64,000 nt of DNA from Conchocele bisecta (taxonomy: Eukaryota; Mollusca; Bivalvia; Lucinida; Thyasiridae): contig JAQRGA010000042.1 of assembly GCA_029237695.1 (NCBI GenBank), positions 992,001 through 1,056,000 on the forward strand, in the 5' to 3' direction. Shown piece after piece: positions 47,966-57,991 of the stretch. Positions within the stretch are counted from its first letter, which is position 1, and each line of letters begins with the position of its first letter. Position numbers and translations under genes: made by a program. The notes under the pieces are model-generated. The model had not been told where the DNA came from, ran no database searches, and was given only the letters and a program-made list of their open reading frames with translations.

Positions 47966-48616
47966 ATGTCTTTTGTAGTGAAAATTATAGATTGCTGCTG
48001 TTTTACTGTGTGGATTAGTTTTCTGTTATTAAATAAAATAGTTTATTGGTGCAGTTTAGGTATAATATTTATTTCATTTGCATTCTGGACTTCTATTGGC
48101 ATAATAAAAGGCATTTCCAAACCTTATAGAAAAATCAATGATTTTTTTAGAACATTTTATCCAAAGATGAAATGTATCTTTGTTTTTCTTTTTGATAATT
48201 ACAGCTTTTTTTTGGATAAAATAACAGACTCTAAAAGATTAAAACGATGTTTTAGTATTATGCTGATTATTATTATAGCTTTTTTTATTTATCCTCCTCT
48301 GCATTGGGGACCATGGCATTTATATCAAACTGGAACAGCTTCTTATTATGGTAAAGGTTTCTATTACAAAAAAACTGCAAGTGGTGATATTTTTTATCCC
48401 GAATCACTTACTGCTGCAAGTCGTACACTGCCTCTAGGCACAGCTGTCAAAGTGGTAAATGTAAAAAATGGAAAAGTTGTTTATGTGAAAATAAATGATA
48501 GAGGACCATTCGTTAAAAGTAGAATTTTGGATTTATCTCAAAGAGCAGCAGAAAAACTGAATATGGTAAAAACAGGAATAGCTATAGTAAAAATATATAC
48601 TCACATCAAACAATAA
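47966..48616 (+). CDS. rlpA: RlpA-like septal lytic transglycosylase, membrane-anchored
   Basis: The 216-residue protein has one or two N-terminal membrane segments (about 10-50) and another at about 97-113. The RlpA double-psi-barrel domain lies at about 120-215, with TGTASYYGKGFYYKKTASG, LPLGTAVKVVN and VKINDRGPFVKSRILDLS, including the catalytic Asp in INDRGPF. It cuts glycan strands lacking stem peptides at the septum. E. coli RlpA is a lipoprotein with a SPOR domain; this one lacks both and is held by membrane helices instead. Confidence 0.88.
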   Translation: MSFVVKIIDCCCFTVWISFLLLNKIVYWCSLGIIFISFAFWTSIGIIKGISKPYRKINDFFRTFYPKMKCIFVFLFDNYSFFLDKITDSKRLKRCFSIMLIIIIAFFIYPPLHWGPWHLYQTGTASYYGKGFYYKKTASGDIFYPESLTAASRTLPLGTAVKVVNVKNGKVVYVKINDRGPFVKSRILDLSQRAAEKLNMVKTGIAIVKIYTHIKQ

Positions 48617-49069
48617 TAATATATGGAACTATTAAACTAAAATCTATAATATTAGCAATTTAATAATTGGATCAAATATTATTTCTGTTTATCAGGCATT
48701 AGTTTTATAGAAAAATCTTTCAATCATCTTAATTTATTGTATGTATTTAAGTTGTTTAGTAAGAGTGATAGTGATATATCTCCGCCACATTCTGTCATAA
48801 TATCGATGGAATTACAAAAAATACCTGCAACAATTAACATAGGTATTTATATAATACCATTCTATAATAAGTAAATTTTCATATCTGATATTTAAAATCT
48901 GTTAACTCATGTGAAATGTAATGAATTGTATATTAAGTTTATAGTCAAAATGATTAATTTTTATGGTATTTAAATGAATCAAATGTATTTTATTATTGTT
49001 TTAATAGTCTACAGATACATCTCATTTTTGATGTTAATGCATGTATAAAATTTATAGGATATATTATAT
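48617..49069. other. gene-less gap before yciB-like gene
   Basis: Nothing convincing is seen. On the minus strand a 38-residue frame (48724-48840, MLIVAGIFCNSIDIMTECGG at the start) has no ribosome site and is not counted as a gene. A small palindrome AGGTATTTATATAATACC lies at about 48840-48858 next to it. Confidence 0.4.
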
Positions 49070-49639
49070 ATGAAATTTTTATTTGAGTTTTTTCCAATCA
49101 TTCTTTTTTTTATAACATATAAAATAGAGGGAATATATTATGCTACTGCCGTTGCAATAATAGCCAGTATAGTTCAGATATTATATGTTGCTCTTCATAG
49201 AAAAAAGAAAATTGAAATGACAATGTGGATAACTCTTGTACTAGTTATAGTATTTGGTGGTTTTACTTTAATATTGCATGATGATATGTTTATTAAGTGG
49301 AAACCGACGATTCTCTACTGGTTTTTTTCTTTAGGTCTTATAATAACAAAGCTGTTTTTTAAGAAAAATATTATAAAATCAATGCTTGGTAAACAGATTT
49401 CATTACCTGAAAAAGTATGGAATAATCTTAACAGAACATGGTCAATATTTTTTGCGGTACTGGGGTTTATAAATCTATATGTTCTGTATAACTATTCTAC
49501 AAATACATGGGTGAATTTTAAACTATTTGGTACTTTGGGGTTAATGATAGTTTTTGTTATTGTCCAATCACTGTATCTTGCACCTCATATAGATAAAGAC
49601 CAATTACAGAAAAATAAAATTCTCAAAAAAAATAAATAA
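49070..49639 (+). CDS. yciB: YciB/IspZ-like septation protein (inner membrane)
   Basis: The 189-residue protein begins MKFLFEFFPIILFFITYKIEGIYYATA in two blocks and has about five or six membrane helices. Other family segments are MTMWITLVLVIVFGGFTLILHDD near residue 58 and LNRTWSIFFAVLGFINLYV near 130. It is the YciB (IspZ) family, needed for envelope integrity and division. The product has normal length. It lies between gaps, with the efpL gene in convergent direction. Confidence 0.92.
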   Translation: MKFLFEFFPIILFFITYKIEGIYYATAVAIIASIVQILYVALHRKKKIEMTMWITLVLVIVFGGFTLILHDDMFIKWKPTILYWFFSLGLIITKLFFKKNIIKSMLGKQISLPEKVWNNLNRTWSIFFAVLGFINLYVLYNYSTNTWVNFKLFGTLGLMIVFVIVQSLYLAPHIDKDQLQKNKILKKNK

Positions 49640-49698
49640 TTGAAATTAGCAGATTTAATATACTGAAACTGCCAATCTCTTCATTCTCAATTAATAGT

Positions 49699-50265
49699 CT
49701 ACGCTCTAGATATAAATTTGCCTGTTTCTGTATCTATTTTAACAATTTCTCCATTTTTCATATATTCAGGAACCTGAATTTCTAAACCTGTTTCTGTAAC
49801 CGCAGGTTTTGTGCGGGCGGTGGCTGATGCACTTTTTATTGCCGGATCACACTCGACTAATTGATGGACTACTGTAGCAGGGAGTCTTATAGCAATAATA
49901 AAACCTTCAACTAAAAGTGCAATAATTCCTTCCATGTCTTCTTTTATATATTTTAGCTCTTCTGAAATATTTTTACTGTTAAGCTCATACTGTTCATAAT
50001 TTTCGATGTCTATAAACGCATGAGTATCACCTGATGCATAAAGATACTGAACTTCGCGTTTCTGAAAATCAGGTTCCCTGAATTGGTCGTCGCCACTGCA
50101 TGTTAAATCAATCTTTCCGGCCTTAATCAAACTCTTTGCACGTATTTTAAACAATGTACTTCCACCGCGGGCTGTTGGAGTATGTTTACCGACATTTTGG
50201 ACTATATGAGGTGAACCGTTAACTTCAATAACAGAACCTGATTTAATTCTACTGGCAGTAATCAT
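49699..50265 (-). CDS. efpL: EF-P-like translation factor (EfpL/YeiP)
   Basis: The 188-residue protein has three EF-P domains. The first-domain loop is SPTARG-like (TPTARGGSTLFKIRA near residue 30) instead of the PGKG loop of true EF-P, and it has ECDPAIKSASATARTKPA, the YeiP signature, near 140. This marks EfpL, which relieves pauses at proline-rich and related motifs. The ribosome site AGAGGG precedes ATG. It lacks the lysine modification site of standard EF-P. Confidence 0.9.
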   Translation of the reverse strand: MITASRIKSGSVIEVNGSPHIVQNVGKHTPTARGGSTLFKIRAKSLIKAGKIDLTCSGDDQFREPDFQKREVQYLYASGDTHAFIDIENYEQYELNSKNISEELKYIKEDMEGIIALLVEGFIIAIRLPATVVHQLVECDPAIKSASATARTKPAVTETGLEIQVPEYMKNGEIVKIDTETGKFISRA

Positions 50266-50828
50266 AATTATTTCCCTCTGATTATCTATTTAAATTCAAT
50301 TTATAAATATTAATTATTAGATTCTAAGATATTGAAAATATCGTCTCACAGAATTTATTACAAGTATAGTAAATATCATTAAAGATGAAATAGATAGATC
50401 TAACTCAATCGATAATGCACCTCCTTAATTCAGAGAGCTAACGGGGCTGTAAAATTATCTTTCATGGCTTAATTTATAACCGTTAAAATAAGAGATATTA
50501 AAATTTAAAAAATGCCATAATAAGAAATTTAAACAGAAGGTTGTGATAGAAGCAGTCAAAGAGGAAAAAACACTGGCTGAGATATCATCTGAATATGGTA
50601 CTCTAGGTAGTAGCATAAGTATGTGAAAAAAATAGAAATTTTACTCTTGTGGGTAAATATATATATAAAATAAAAAGTAATCTTCACATCAATAAACTAA
50701 ATAAGAGGCTCTACTATAATATCTGATAAACTCTTATTTTAAAAATACTATATACTATTTAAACTAAATATGTTATAAAGTGATTTAGTGTATTAAACAT
50801 CGCAGGAACAATTAATAATACATAACAG
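50266..50828. other. gap with IS3-family transposase remnant
   Basis: No intact gene is present in these 563 bases. The one readable piece is the IS3-type remnant at 50525-50600. Around it lie several A+T runs without a clear RNA feature. Confidence 0.5.
50525..50600 (+). pseudogene. IS3-family orfA N-terminal remnant
   Basis: A run of 24 codons reads KQKVVIEAVKEEKTLAEISS and then EYGT, which is the start of an IS3-group orfA helix-turn-helix. It is then broken off. No orfB or inverted repeats are left. Confidence 0.6.
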
Positions 50829-51179
50829 ATGGAAACTATAAATAATATGAAAATTAATATAACTTCTGAAATATGTCAAAAATGCTGTAAATGTTGTAAA
50901 AATTATCCTTTTATTGAATTAACATTAAGTGAGGTTGAGCTGCTGGAAAAAACAACGGGATTAGATGCTGATATATTTATAAACACGAAGAATAAAGAGA
51001 AGGGAGAATACTTTTTAAAATTCAAAAAAAATGGTGAATGTGTCTTCCTGACAGATAAAAATGGCACTCATTTCTGTAGTGTTTATAATGTGCGTTCAAA
51101 AATATGTAGAGATTTTCCATCAACTTCTGATCAAATAGAAAACTGTTATACAAAGTGCAGAGAATTTCTTACAGATTAA
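50829..51179 (+). CDS. YkgJ-family cysteine-cluster protein
   Basis: The 116-residue protein has the cysteine pattern CQKCCKCCKNYPF at residues 16-28, then CVFL and CSVYNVRSKICRDFP near 80-100 and CYTKC at 105-109. This is the CxxxCxxCC (YkgJ/FliB-like) family, thought to bind zinc or an iron cluster. Family members act as Fe-S or methyl-transfer-linked proteins in some cases; the role here is not known. It is upstream of hsdM by 78 bases. Confidence 0.82.
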   Translation: METINNMKINITSEICQKCCKCCKNYPFIELTLSEVELLEKTTGLDADIFINTKNKEKGEYFLKFKKNGECVFLTDKNGTHFCSVYNVRSKICRDFPSTSDQIENCYTKCREFLTD

Positions 51180-51256
51180 ACTATACTTTAAAAAATAAAT
51201 ATGTAACTTCTTAAGTTATAACTATTATTAATCAAAAAAATATAAAGAGTATATTT

Positions 51257-53557
51257 ATGAGTACAAACTTTTCGAATAGAGCCAGCTTTATCTGGTCTGT
51301 TGCCGATCTTCTACGTGGTGATTTTAAACAAAGCCAATATGGACGTATTATTCTACCTTTTACTATTTTGAGACGTTTGGAATGTGTCCTTGAAAGTAGT
51401 AAAGAAGCAGTACTGGAAGAAGCTGGACGTGTTATGCCTAATGAGAAACTGGATGACAGCATAAAAGATAAATTTTTATGCAAAGAATCAGGCGTGGCTT
51501 TTTATAATACCTCTCCTATGAATTTGGCTAAACTAAGTGCTTCCGGTATTGAGGATGATTTAAATAACTATATTTATGCATTTTCTAAAGATGCCCGTGA
51601 GATCTTTAGCAAATTTAAGTTTGAGGAATTTGCAGCACAGCTAAATGATGCGGGACTGCTCTTTAAAATAGTTAAAAAGTTTGCTGCTTATGATTTGCAC
51701 CCTGATGCTCTCTCCAACCATGAGATGGGATTAATATTTGAAGAGCTTATCAGACGTTTTGCAGAAGGTTCTAATGAAACTGCAGGGGAACACTTTACTC
51801 CCCGTGATATTGTTCGTTTAACAACATCCTTAGTCTTTATGGAAGATGATGATGCATTGACTAAGGACGGAGTTATTCGTACAATTTATGACCCGACCGC
51901 AGGAACGGGCGGTTTTCTGTCTGGCGGTATGGAATATGTTCACGGGCTTAACCCAAATGCTGTTATGCGTGCTTTTGGGCAGGAGCTTAATCCTGAATCC
52001 TATGCTATATGCAAAGGTGATATGCTGATTAAAAATCAGGGCATTTCACATATTAAATTTGGCAATACTCTTTCGATGGATCAACTGCCGCAGTATAAAT
52101 TTGATTATATGCTTTCAAATCCTCCATACGGTGCAAATTGGAAGAAAGTAGAAAGCGTTATAAAAACTGAAAATCAGGTGGAAGGTTTTAATGGTCGTTT
52201 CGGCCCCGGTCTACCGGGGGTTTCTGACGGATCACTGCTCTTTTTGATGCATCTGTTAAGCAGGTGCCGCGATGTTCAGGACGGCGGCAGCCGTATCGGT
52301 ATTATTCTCAACGGTTCACCGCTATTTACAGGTAGTGCTGGAAGTGGCGAGAGCGAGATTCGCCGTTATGTGCTGGAATCAGATTTTTTGGAAGCTATTA
52401 TTGCACTGCCGACTGATATGTTTTATAACACTGGCATTGCTACTTATATATGGATTTTAAGTAATAAAAAAACTTCTGAACGCAAAGGCAGAGTTCAATT
52501 GATTGATGCTGCTGGACTCTATTCTTCCATGCGAAAATCGCTAGGTTCTAAACGGCGTATGCTGAATGATGAACATATTAAGCAAATCACCCGCTGTTTT
52601 GGTGAATTTGAAGAGATGGAAATACTACTTGATTCTCCTAAACAGAGAGCAGCCTCCGCAAGAGGTCGTAAAGCAGCAGCGGCTAAAAAAGAAAAACCTA
52701 AAAAATTCTCAAGTAAGATTTTCAAAACTACTGATTTTGGCTATCGCAGGATTACAGTGGAACGTCCTCTTAGAATATCGGCACAACTGTCGGATGAAAG
52801 AGTTGGCAAACTAAAATATGCACCGAAACCACTCAACACAGCAATGAAGTTTCTTGACAAAACCTATACTTCTGTAAATGGTTCATTCAAAGAAAAGGAT
52901 ATTGAAAAAATTCATACTCTATTAAAAAAGAATTTCAAAGAGCTTAAAGAAAAAGAGCTTAAAGAAATTCTATTATCTGAAACATGGATTTTTCAGCAGG
53001 AACTATTAGCAAAAATAGAAAGAGTGCAGTCCGTTCTTGGTAAAGAACAGTTTAATGACTATCAGGACTTTGAGAAAAAATTTAAAACAGCCTTACAGCA
53101 AACCGGGGTCAAGCTGGATAACAGAGAGAAAAAACAACTTGATAACGCAATCAGCTGGAATAATCCAGAGGCTGAACCCGTCATTAAAAAAGTTCATAAA
53201 AACAAACAGGCTAATCCGCTTTATGGTTTATTTAAGGTTGACGGTCAAACTATAGAATATAAAGCCGACAGTAAACTGCGTGATTATGAAAATATCTCAC
53301 TTGATCCGGCTCAACCAACTATTCAGACAGTTGAAACCTATTTCAATAAAGAAGTAGCTCCCCATCTACCTGATGCATGGATTGATGATAGAAAACGGGA
53401 TAAAGCCGATGATGAAATTGGTATAGTCGGTTACGAAATACCTTTCAATCGACACTTTTATCAATATATAGCTCCACGCTCCTTAGAAGAAATAGATTTA
53501 GATCTTGATACTGTTACAAAAGAAATTATGACACTTCTTCAAGAGGTGCATTCATGA
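51257..53557 (+). CDS. hsdM: type I restriction-modification methyltransferase subunit HsdM
   Basis: The 766-residue protein has the N6-adenine methyltransferase motifs [13 protein letters not shown] near residue 211 (SAM binding) and SNPPYGANW near 289 (catalytic). The N-terminal helical region and the segment [11 protein letters not shown] near 176 are typical. The C-terminal 260 residues carry the coiled-coil and subunit-contact parts that make it longer than the usual 500. It pairs with HsdS to methylate the target sequence. Its stop overlaps a small ORF by four bases. Confidence 0.94.
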   Translation: MSTNFSNRASFIWSVADLLRGDFKQSQYGRIILPFTILRRLECVLESSKEAVLEEAGRVMPNEKLDDSIKDKFLCKESGVAFYNTSPMNLAKLSASGIEDDLNNYIYAFSKDAREIFSKFKFEEFAAQLNDAGLLFKIVKKFAAYDLHPDALSNHEMGLIFEELIRRFAEGSNETAGEHFTPRDIVRLTTSLVFMEDDDALTKDGVIRTIYDPTAGTGGFLSGGMEYVHGLNPNAVMRAFGQELNPESYAICKGDMLIKNQGISHIKFGNTLSMDQLPQYKFDYMLSNPPYGANWKKVESVIKTENQVEGFNGRFGPGLPGVSDGSLLFLMHLLSRCRDVQDGGSRIGIILNGSPLFTGSAGSGESEIRRYVLESDFLEAIIALPTDMFYNTGIATYIWILSNKKTSERKGRVQLIDAAGLYSSMRKSLGSKRRMLNDEHIKQITRCFGEFEEMEILLDSPKQRAASARGRKAAAAKKEKPKKFSSKIFKTTDFGYRRITVERPLRISAQLSDERVGKLKYAPKPLNTAMKFLDKTYTSVNGSFKEKDIEKIHTLLKKNFKELKEKELKEILLSETWIFQQELLAKIERVQSVLGKEQFNDYQDFEKKFKTALQQTGVKLDNREKKQLDNAISWNNPEAEPVIKKVHKNKQANPLYGLFKVDGQTIEYKADSKLRDYENISLDPAQPTIQTVETYFNKEVAPHLPDAWIDDRKRDKADDEIGIVGYEIPFNRHFYQYIAPRSLEEIDLDLDTVTKEIMTLLQEVHS

Positions 53558-53667
53558 AAAAAAATATTAAAACAGAAGTAGAGAAGTCGGAAATTTACAT
53601 TATTTCTCATCAGGGACAGGACTATATTTCATTTACAAATATAAACATGGCGGAGATAGATTCATGA
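53554..53667 (+). CDS. 37-residue ORF, likely KilA-N-type gene remnant
   Basis: This frame begins at ATG 53554 (overlapping the hsdM stop as ATGA) and ends at TGA 53665-53667 (overlapping the hsdS start as ATGA). It reads [20 protein letters not shown], like the start of KilA-N/RhuM-type proteins that occur in type I RM operons of other bacteria. Nearly all of the parent gene would be deleted with the operon overlaps kept. It may now act only to couple translation of hsdM and hsdS. Confidence 0.5.
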   Translation: MKKNIKTEVEKSEIYIISHQGQDYISFTNINMAEIDS

Positions 53668-55014
53668 ACGAATATAAAATATATCCTGAATATAGAGACT
53701 CAGGCGTTGAATGGATTGGAAAAATTCCTAAACATTGGAAAGTAAGTAAAATTAAATATTTATTTAAAGTTGAAACAGGAGGAACTCCCTTACTACCTTT
53801 TGATAAAGAAGGTATACCATGGGTAAAACCAACAAATCTAAATGAATTTAATCCTATTTTACAAACTGAAAAACATGTATCAAAAACTGGAATAGTTGGA
53901 ATACCAATAATTCCCAAAAACAGTATTTTGGTCTGTGGCATTGGAACTGTTGGGAAATTTGGTATTTCTGGAACTGCTGTAATAACAAATCAACAAATCA
54001 ATTCTTTTATCCCATTAAAAACAATTGGCATTGCTTATAGTAAATATTTAATTTCTTCTTCTAAAGGAAGAATTAGAATTAACTGCAAATAAAGTTGTAA
54101 TCGCAATTTCAAATAAAACGGCAATGCAAAATGTATACCTTTGTTCCCCCTCTTATAAAGAGTCGGAAACTATCGCTGCATTTCTTGATTATGAAACAGG
54201 AAAAATTGATAAACTGATTCAGAAACAGGAAGAGCTTATTGTTTTATTGGAGGAAAAACGCCGTGCGATAATAAGCCATGCCGTTACCAAAGGACTCGAT
54301 TCAACCGTCCCGATGAAAGAGAGCGGTATTGAATGGATTGGAAAAATCCCTAAACATTGGAAAGTAAAAAGGTTTAATTTTATCTTTTCTTTTTCAAGAG
54401 GATTATCAATTACAAAACAAAACTTGCAAGATGAAGGTATACCTTGTATAAATTATGGTGAAATTCATTCTAAATTTGGATTTGAGGTTAATCCTGATAA
54501 GCATATTTTAAAATGTGTTGATAAAAAATATCTTTCTAGTTCAAATAAATCATTATTAAGTAAAGGCGACTTCGTTTTTGCTGATACATCAGAGGATATT
54601 GAAGGTTCAGGGAACTTTACTTGCTTGGATAGTGAAATGCCAACATTTGCAGGCTATCATACTATAATTGTCAGACAGAAAGAAGAATATAATTATAGAT
54701 TTTTAGCTTATTATTTTGATTCATTAGAATTTAGAAATCAAATACGCAGTGAAGTTAAAGGCATAAAAGTTTTTAGTATAACTCAGGTAATATTAAAAAA
54801 TTCTAATGTTATATTGTCTTCCCCTGCAGAACAAACCGCCATAGCTGGCTATCTTGACTGCAAAACAGAAAAAATAGATAATTTAATAATCAAAGCAAAA
54901 ACTGCAATAGAATTAATGTTGGAGCGTCGAACAGCTTTAATATCCGCAGCAGTAACCGGCAAAATAGATATCAAAAATTTTAATACTAGTGAGGCAAAAA
55001 GGATTACTAACTAA
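53664..55014 (+). pseudogene. hsdS: type I specificity subunit HsdS, frameshifted
   Basis: The gene encodes two target-recognition halves. The first (53664-54092) has WIGKIPKHWKVSKIKY; the second, in another frame (open from about 54052 to 55014), has WIGKIPKHWKVKRF and ends with a second conserved helix. Both frames read well near 54040-54090, where the extra G in CTAAAGGAAG (54066-54067) or a loss there breaks the frame: the upstream frame runs into a stop at 54092 while the other continues with KEELELTANKVVIAISN. It could be a recent mutation, a sequencing error or a phase switch. Each half might still be made, since ATG 54124 starts the second piece. Confidence 0.75.
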
Positions 55015-56093
55015 TGGCAAAAATTACAAATATATCTGATAAAAAAAATGAAAATAATTTTTTGAAAGAGCTATATCGGACAATACAGTCAACTCACCTC
55101 AACTTTATTGTTGGTAGTGGGTGCTCGTTACCTGCAATCAAAGTACTTGGTAATATTGAAGAAAAAGTTACAAAGCAAATAGATGCTGGAAATGAGGAAG
55201 AAGCTAATAAAAAGCTTTATGAGTTTATTCTGCCTATGCTAGATTCAACTGATAGTTTAATCTCAAAATCTACTGATAAGGAAAAGGATAAGGAAACTAA
55301 GGAAGAGGAAACTAAGGAAGAGGAAACTATAAAGAATTATTCATTGTTATTGAAATTAATAGCACGGTTTATTTTTGAGAGAAAAGGTAATCTATTTCCA
55401 AAACAAGCTTCTGTATTTACCACAAACTATGATTTGTTTATGGAGAAAGCTTCTGATGAATCCAACGGAGCTTATTATATGAATGATGGTTTTATCCGTA
55501 GTCCATCATTAAACAATGTTCATTTATTTTCTACATCTGAGTTTTTTATTTCACGTAAAAAATGTGGATATCAATTTAATTATGAAGTAGAAGTACCCTC
55601 AATCAACTTAATTAAGCTACATGGGTCTTTTAGCTGGGCGAAACATGGAGATGATGATTTGAAATTTTCAGTCCAAACCCCTGAACGTTTAGAGGATATA
55701 GAATCCCCCGAAAATGTTAAGTCATTTAATGAAAATTTATCAATAGTACTTCCTAATAAAGATAAGTTTGAACATACATTTTTGAAACAAACTTACTACG
55801 ATTTATTAAGGATTTATTCAAATGAGCTTGAAAAAGAGAACTCTCTCATCATTGCTTTAGGCTTTTCATTTGCTGATGAACATCTATTAGAGATTACTAA
55901 AAGGGCATTACGAAATCCTACGTCAAAATTAATTATTTCATGTTTTAATGAGGCAGCTTCAGAATCCTTAGAAAAAAAATTTAAAGGATTTATGAATGTT
56001 GAATGCATTTACAAAGATGAAAATTTTGATTTTAGTAATTTTTTGAAGCTTTTATCAAGGCTTGAGGGGAACTTTTCAGGAGAGATAAAGTGA
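55014..56093 (+). CDS. SIR2-like NADase-type defence protein
   Basis: The 359-residue protein has the SIR2 Rossmann start FIVGSGCS near residue 31-38, TTNYD near 135-139, NLIKLHGSFSW near 200 with the expected catalytic-type His, and ALGFSFADEHL near 280. In defence systems such SIR2 proteins destroy NAD+ on phage infection. Its ATG overlaps the hsdS stop (TAATG), so it is translated with hsdS. A Lys/Glu-rich loop (residues about 88-107) holds a duplicated 15-base unit. It makes a pair with the HerA gene next to it. Confidence 0.85.
   Translation: MAKITNISDKKNENNFLKELYRTIQSTHLNFIVGSGCSLPAIKVLGNIEEKVTKQIDAGNEEEANKKLYEFILPMLDSTDSLISKSTDKEKDKETKEEETKEEETIKNYSLLLKLIARFIFERKGNLFPKQASVFTTNYDLFMEKASDESNGAYYMNDGFIRSPSLNNVHLFSTSEFFISRKKCGYQFNYEVEVPSINLIKLHGSFSWAKHGDDDLKFSVQTPERLEDIESPENVKSFNENLSIVLPNKDKFEHTFLKQTYYDLLRIYSNELEKENSLIIALGFSFADEHLLEITKRALRNPTSKLIISCFNEAASESLEKKFKGFMNVECIYKDENFDFSNFLKLLSRLEGNFSGEIK
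55296..55325 (+). repeat. 15-base in-frame tandem repeat in the SIR2-like gene
   Basis: ACTAAGGAAGAGGAA occurs twice in direct tandem, encoding TKEEE-TKEEE. Because the unit is a multiple of three, copy-number change would vary loop length without breaking the frame. Confidence 0.85.
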
Positions 56094-57919
56094 AAGATGA
56101 AATAATTAGAGATTCTGTTCTTCGCATTGGAGAAGTAACTGGTGTAGAAGGAAGAAAAGTTTATATTTTGGTTGATACTAATAAAAATACATCAGACTTA
56201 CTTCTGAATGGTGATATAATCAAAAATATTTCTGTAGGTGCATATATTGAAATCAGAAAAGGTTTTATGAGTCTAATAGGAAAAGTCGAGGGAGAAAAAC
56301 TAACTGAAAATCGCTTTATAGAAAATAATAACTGTAATAAACGTATATTGTCTATTTCATTAGCTGGTTACATTGACCATTCAAGACATTTTATTGGAGG
56401 AATAAAAGAGTTGCCGCTTATAGGCAATGAAGCGTTTATTTTAACAAAAAATATGATTCAAAAAATTCATACTTTGGGTAAAGAAAAGGTTTCCAATACT
56501 ATAAAAATAGCAGAAACTGATATTGAAAGTATACCTATATCAATCCCAATTGATGGCCTTTTTAATTCCCATATAGCTCTATTTGGAAATACTGGTAGTG
56601 GAAAATCTAATACGCTTGCAGCTTTATACCAAGCACTATTTAAAAAAATAGAAAAGACAGATAAATGTAAATTTTTGTTTTTTGATTTTAATGGAGAGTA
56701 TACAAAAGTTAACTGTTTAAGTGAATCTAAAAAGGTTTATAAACTCTCAACAAAAGATAAGGGAGATAAAATACCAATAAAGATGGAAGAATTATTTTCA
56801 CTTGAAACGTTGTCTATTTTAGTTGAAGCTACAGAAAAAACACAAAAACCATTTTTAAAAAGAGTTCTGCGTTTTTATAAAAACGCAAAGGCTAAAAATT
56901 ATTTTTTTTCTTACACAAAAGGCATAATAAAAAATAAGATCATTGATGTCCTAAAAATGACTGATAAGGATGTAGCCTTTAAAGTTTTGGATTACCTAGA
57001 TATTGTCATAAAAAAGTTTTGTAACTGCGACGAAGATTTTCGCTCAAAAGATGGAATTGGTTTTCATAATAAAAGTGGATGTTTTATGATTAAAGATAAA
57101 TATATAAATCGTGACTCAGATGATGAAATAAAAAAATTAGAATACTATAAAATCGTTGAGGATTATAATGATAATAATAATAAATTAACTCCTTTTGATG
57201 AACTATATATTTACTTACATCTTCAATTAATATCTGATTTATACAGTTATAAAGTTCAAAATGACCACATTTATCCAGTTATTAATAGAATAAAATCTAA
57301 ACAGAAAGATATTGAGAGCATTTTTGAGATTTTTGAGAGCATTTTTGAGATTTTTGAGATTGCTGATATTTGGTGTGAAAAAAATATCATTGTTATAAGC
57401 ATGAAAGATGTAAATATTGATATGCGAAAGACAATACCTCTTTTGATTGCAAAAGAAATGTACGCAGAGCATAAAGAAAAAAATTCTGGTACGACATTTA
57501 ATATTATTATTGATGAGGCTCATAATATACTTTCTAAATCATCATTTAGGGAGACTGCTGACTGGAAAGATTACAGGTTGGAAACATTTGAGGAAATAAT
57601 TAAAGAGGGTCGCAAGTTTGGAGTTTTTTTGACTATTTCAAGCCAACGGCCAAACGACATTTCGGAAACAATTATATCCCAAGCACATAACTATTTTATA
57701 CATCAGCTTATTAATCAACGAGACCTTCAGACAATCGGTAATGCAGTTTCTTATATTGACAAAATAACAGAAGAATCAATACCAACACTGCCTGTAGAAA
57801 CATGTATTTTCAGTGGAATAGCAACTTCAATGCCGTTGAAGATTAAAGTTTACGAATTAAAGGATGAAAATAAGCCTGAAAGTGAGACGATTTCTTTCGA
57901 AAAGTTAATTTCAAAATAA
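56090..57919 (+). CDS. HerA-family ATPase of a SIR2-HerA defence pair
   Basis: The 609-residue protein starts with GTG that overlaps the SIR2 stop (GTGA). The N-terminal HAS-barrel-like part (1-100) is followed by the ATPase: Walker A GNTGSGKSNT near residue 165, Walker B IIIDEAHNIL near 472, and SSQRPNDIS near 520. The middle (about 270-400) is a long family-specific insert. HerA hexamers assemble with SIR2 in the known SIR2-HerA (Nezha-type) defence, where nuclease/helicase and NAD+-consuming activities act together. Residues about 409-422 are a duplicated seven-residue unit. Confidence 0.87.
   Translation: MKDEIIRDSVLRIGEVTGVEGRKVYILVDTNKNTSDLLLNGDIIKNISVGAYIEIRKGFMSLIGKVEGEKLTENRFIENNNCNKRILSISLAGYIDHSRHFIGGIKELPLIGNEAFILTKNMIQKIHTLGKEKVSNTIKIAETDIESIPISIPIDGLFNSHIALFGNTGSGKSNTLAALYQALFKKIEKTDKCKFLFFDFNGEYTKVNCLSESKKVYKLSTKDKGDKIPIKMEELFSLETLSILVEATEKTQKPFLKRVLRFYKNAKAKNYFFSYTKGIIKNKIIDVLKMTDKDVAFKVLDYLDIVIKKFCNCDEDFRSKDGIGFHNKSGCFMIKDKYINRDSDDEIKKLEYYKIVEDYNDNNNKLTPFDELYIYLHLQLISDLYSYKVQNDHIYPVINRIKSKQKDIESIFEIFESIFEIFEIADIWCEKNIIVISMKDVNIDMRKTIPLLIAKEMYAEHKEKNSGTTFNIIIDEAHNILSKSSFRETADWKDYRLETFEEIIKEGRKFGVFLTISSQRPNDISETIISQAHNYFIHQLINQRDLQTIGNAVSYIDKITEESIPTLPVETCIFSGIATSMPLKIKVYELKDENKPESETISFEKLISK
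57314..57355 (+). repeat. 21-base in-frame tandem repeat in herA
   Basis: Two perfect copies of a 21-base unit (first seven bases GAGAGCA) lie at 57314-57334 and 57335-57355. They encode ESIFEIF twice, a heptad that could form or extend a coiled coil. Copy number can vary without frame loss. Confidence 0.85.
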
Positions 57920-57991
57920 GAATAATCTTAAATATAAAAAACTTAATAAATGAAATTATTATTGGAGCAATAAAATATAGGAATCAGCAGT

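Noticed and set aside
48724..48840. 38-residue minus-strand frame
   Set aside because: No ribosome site and no recognisable motif; treated as chance.
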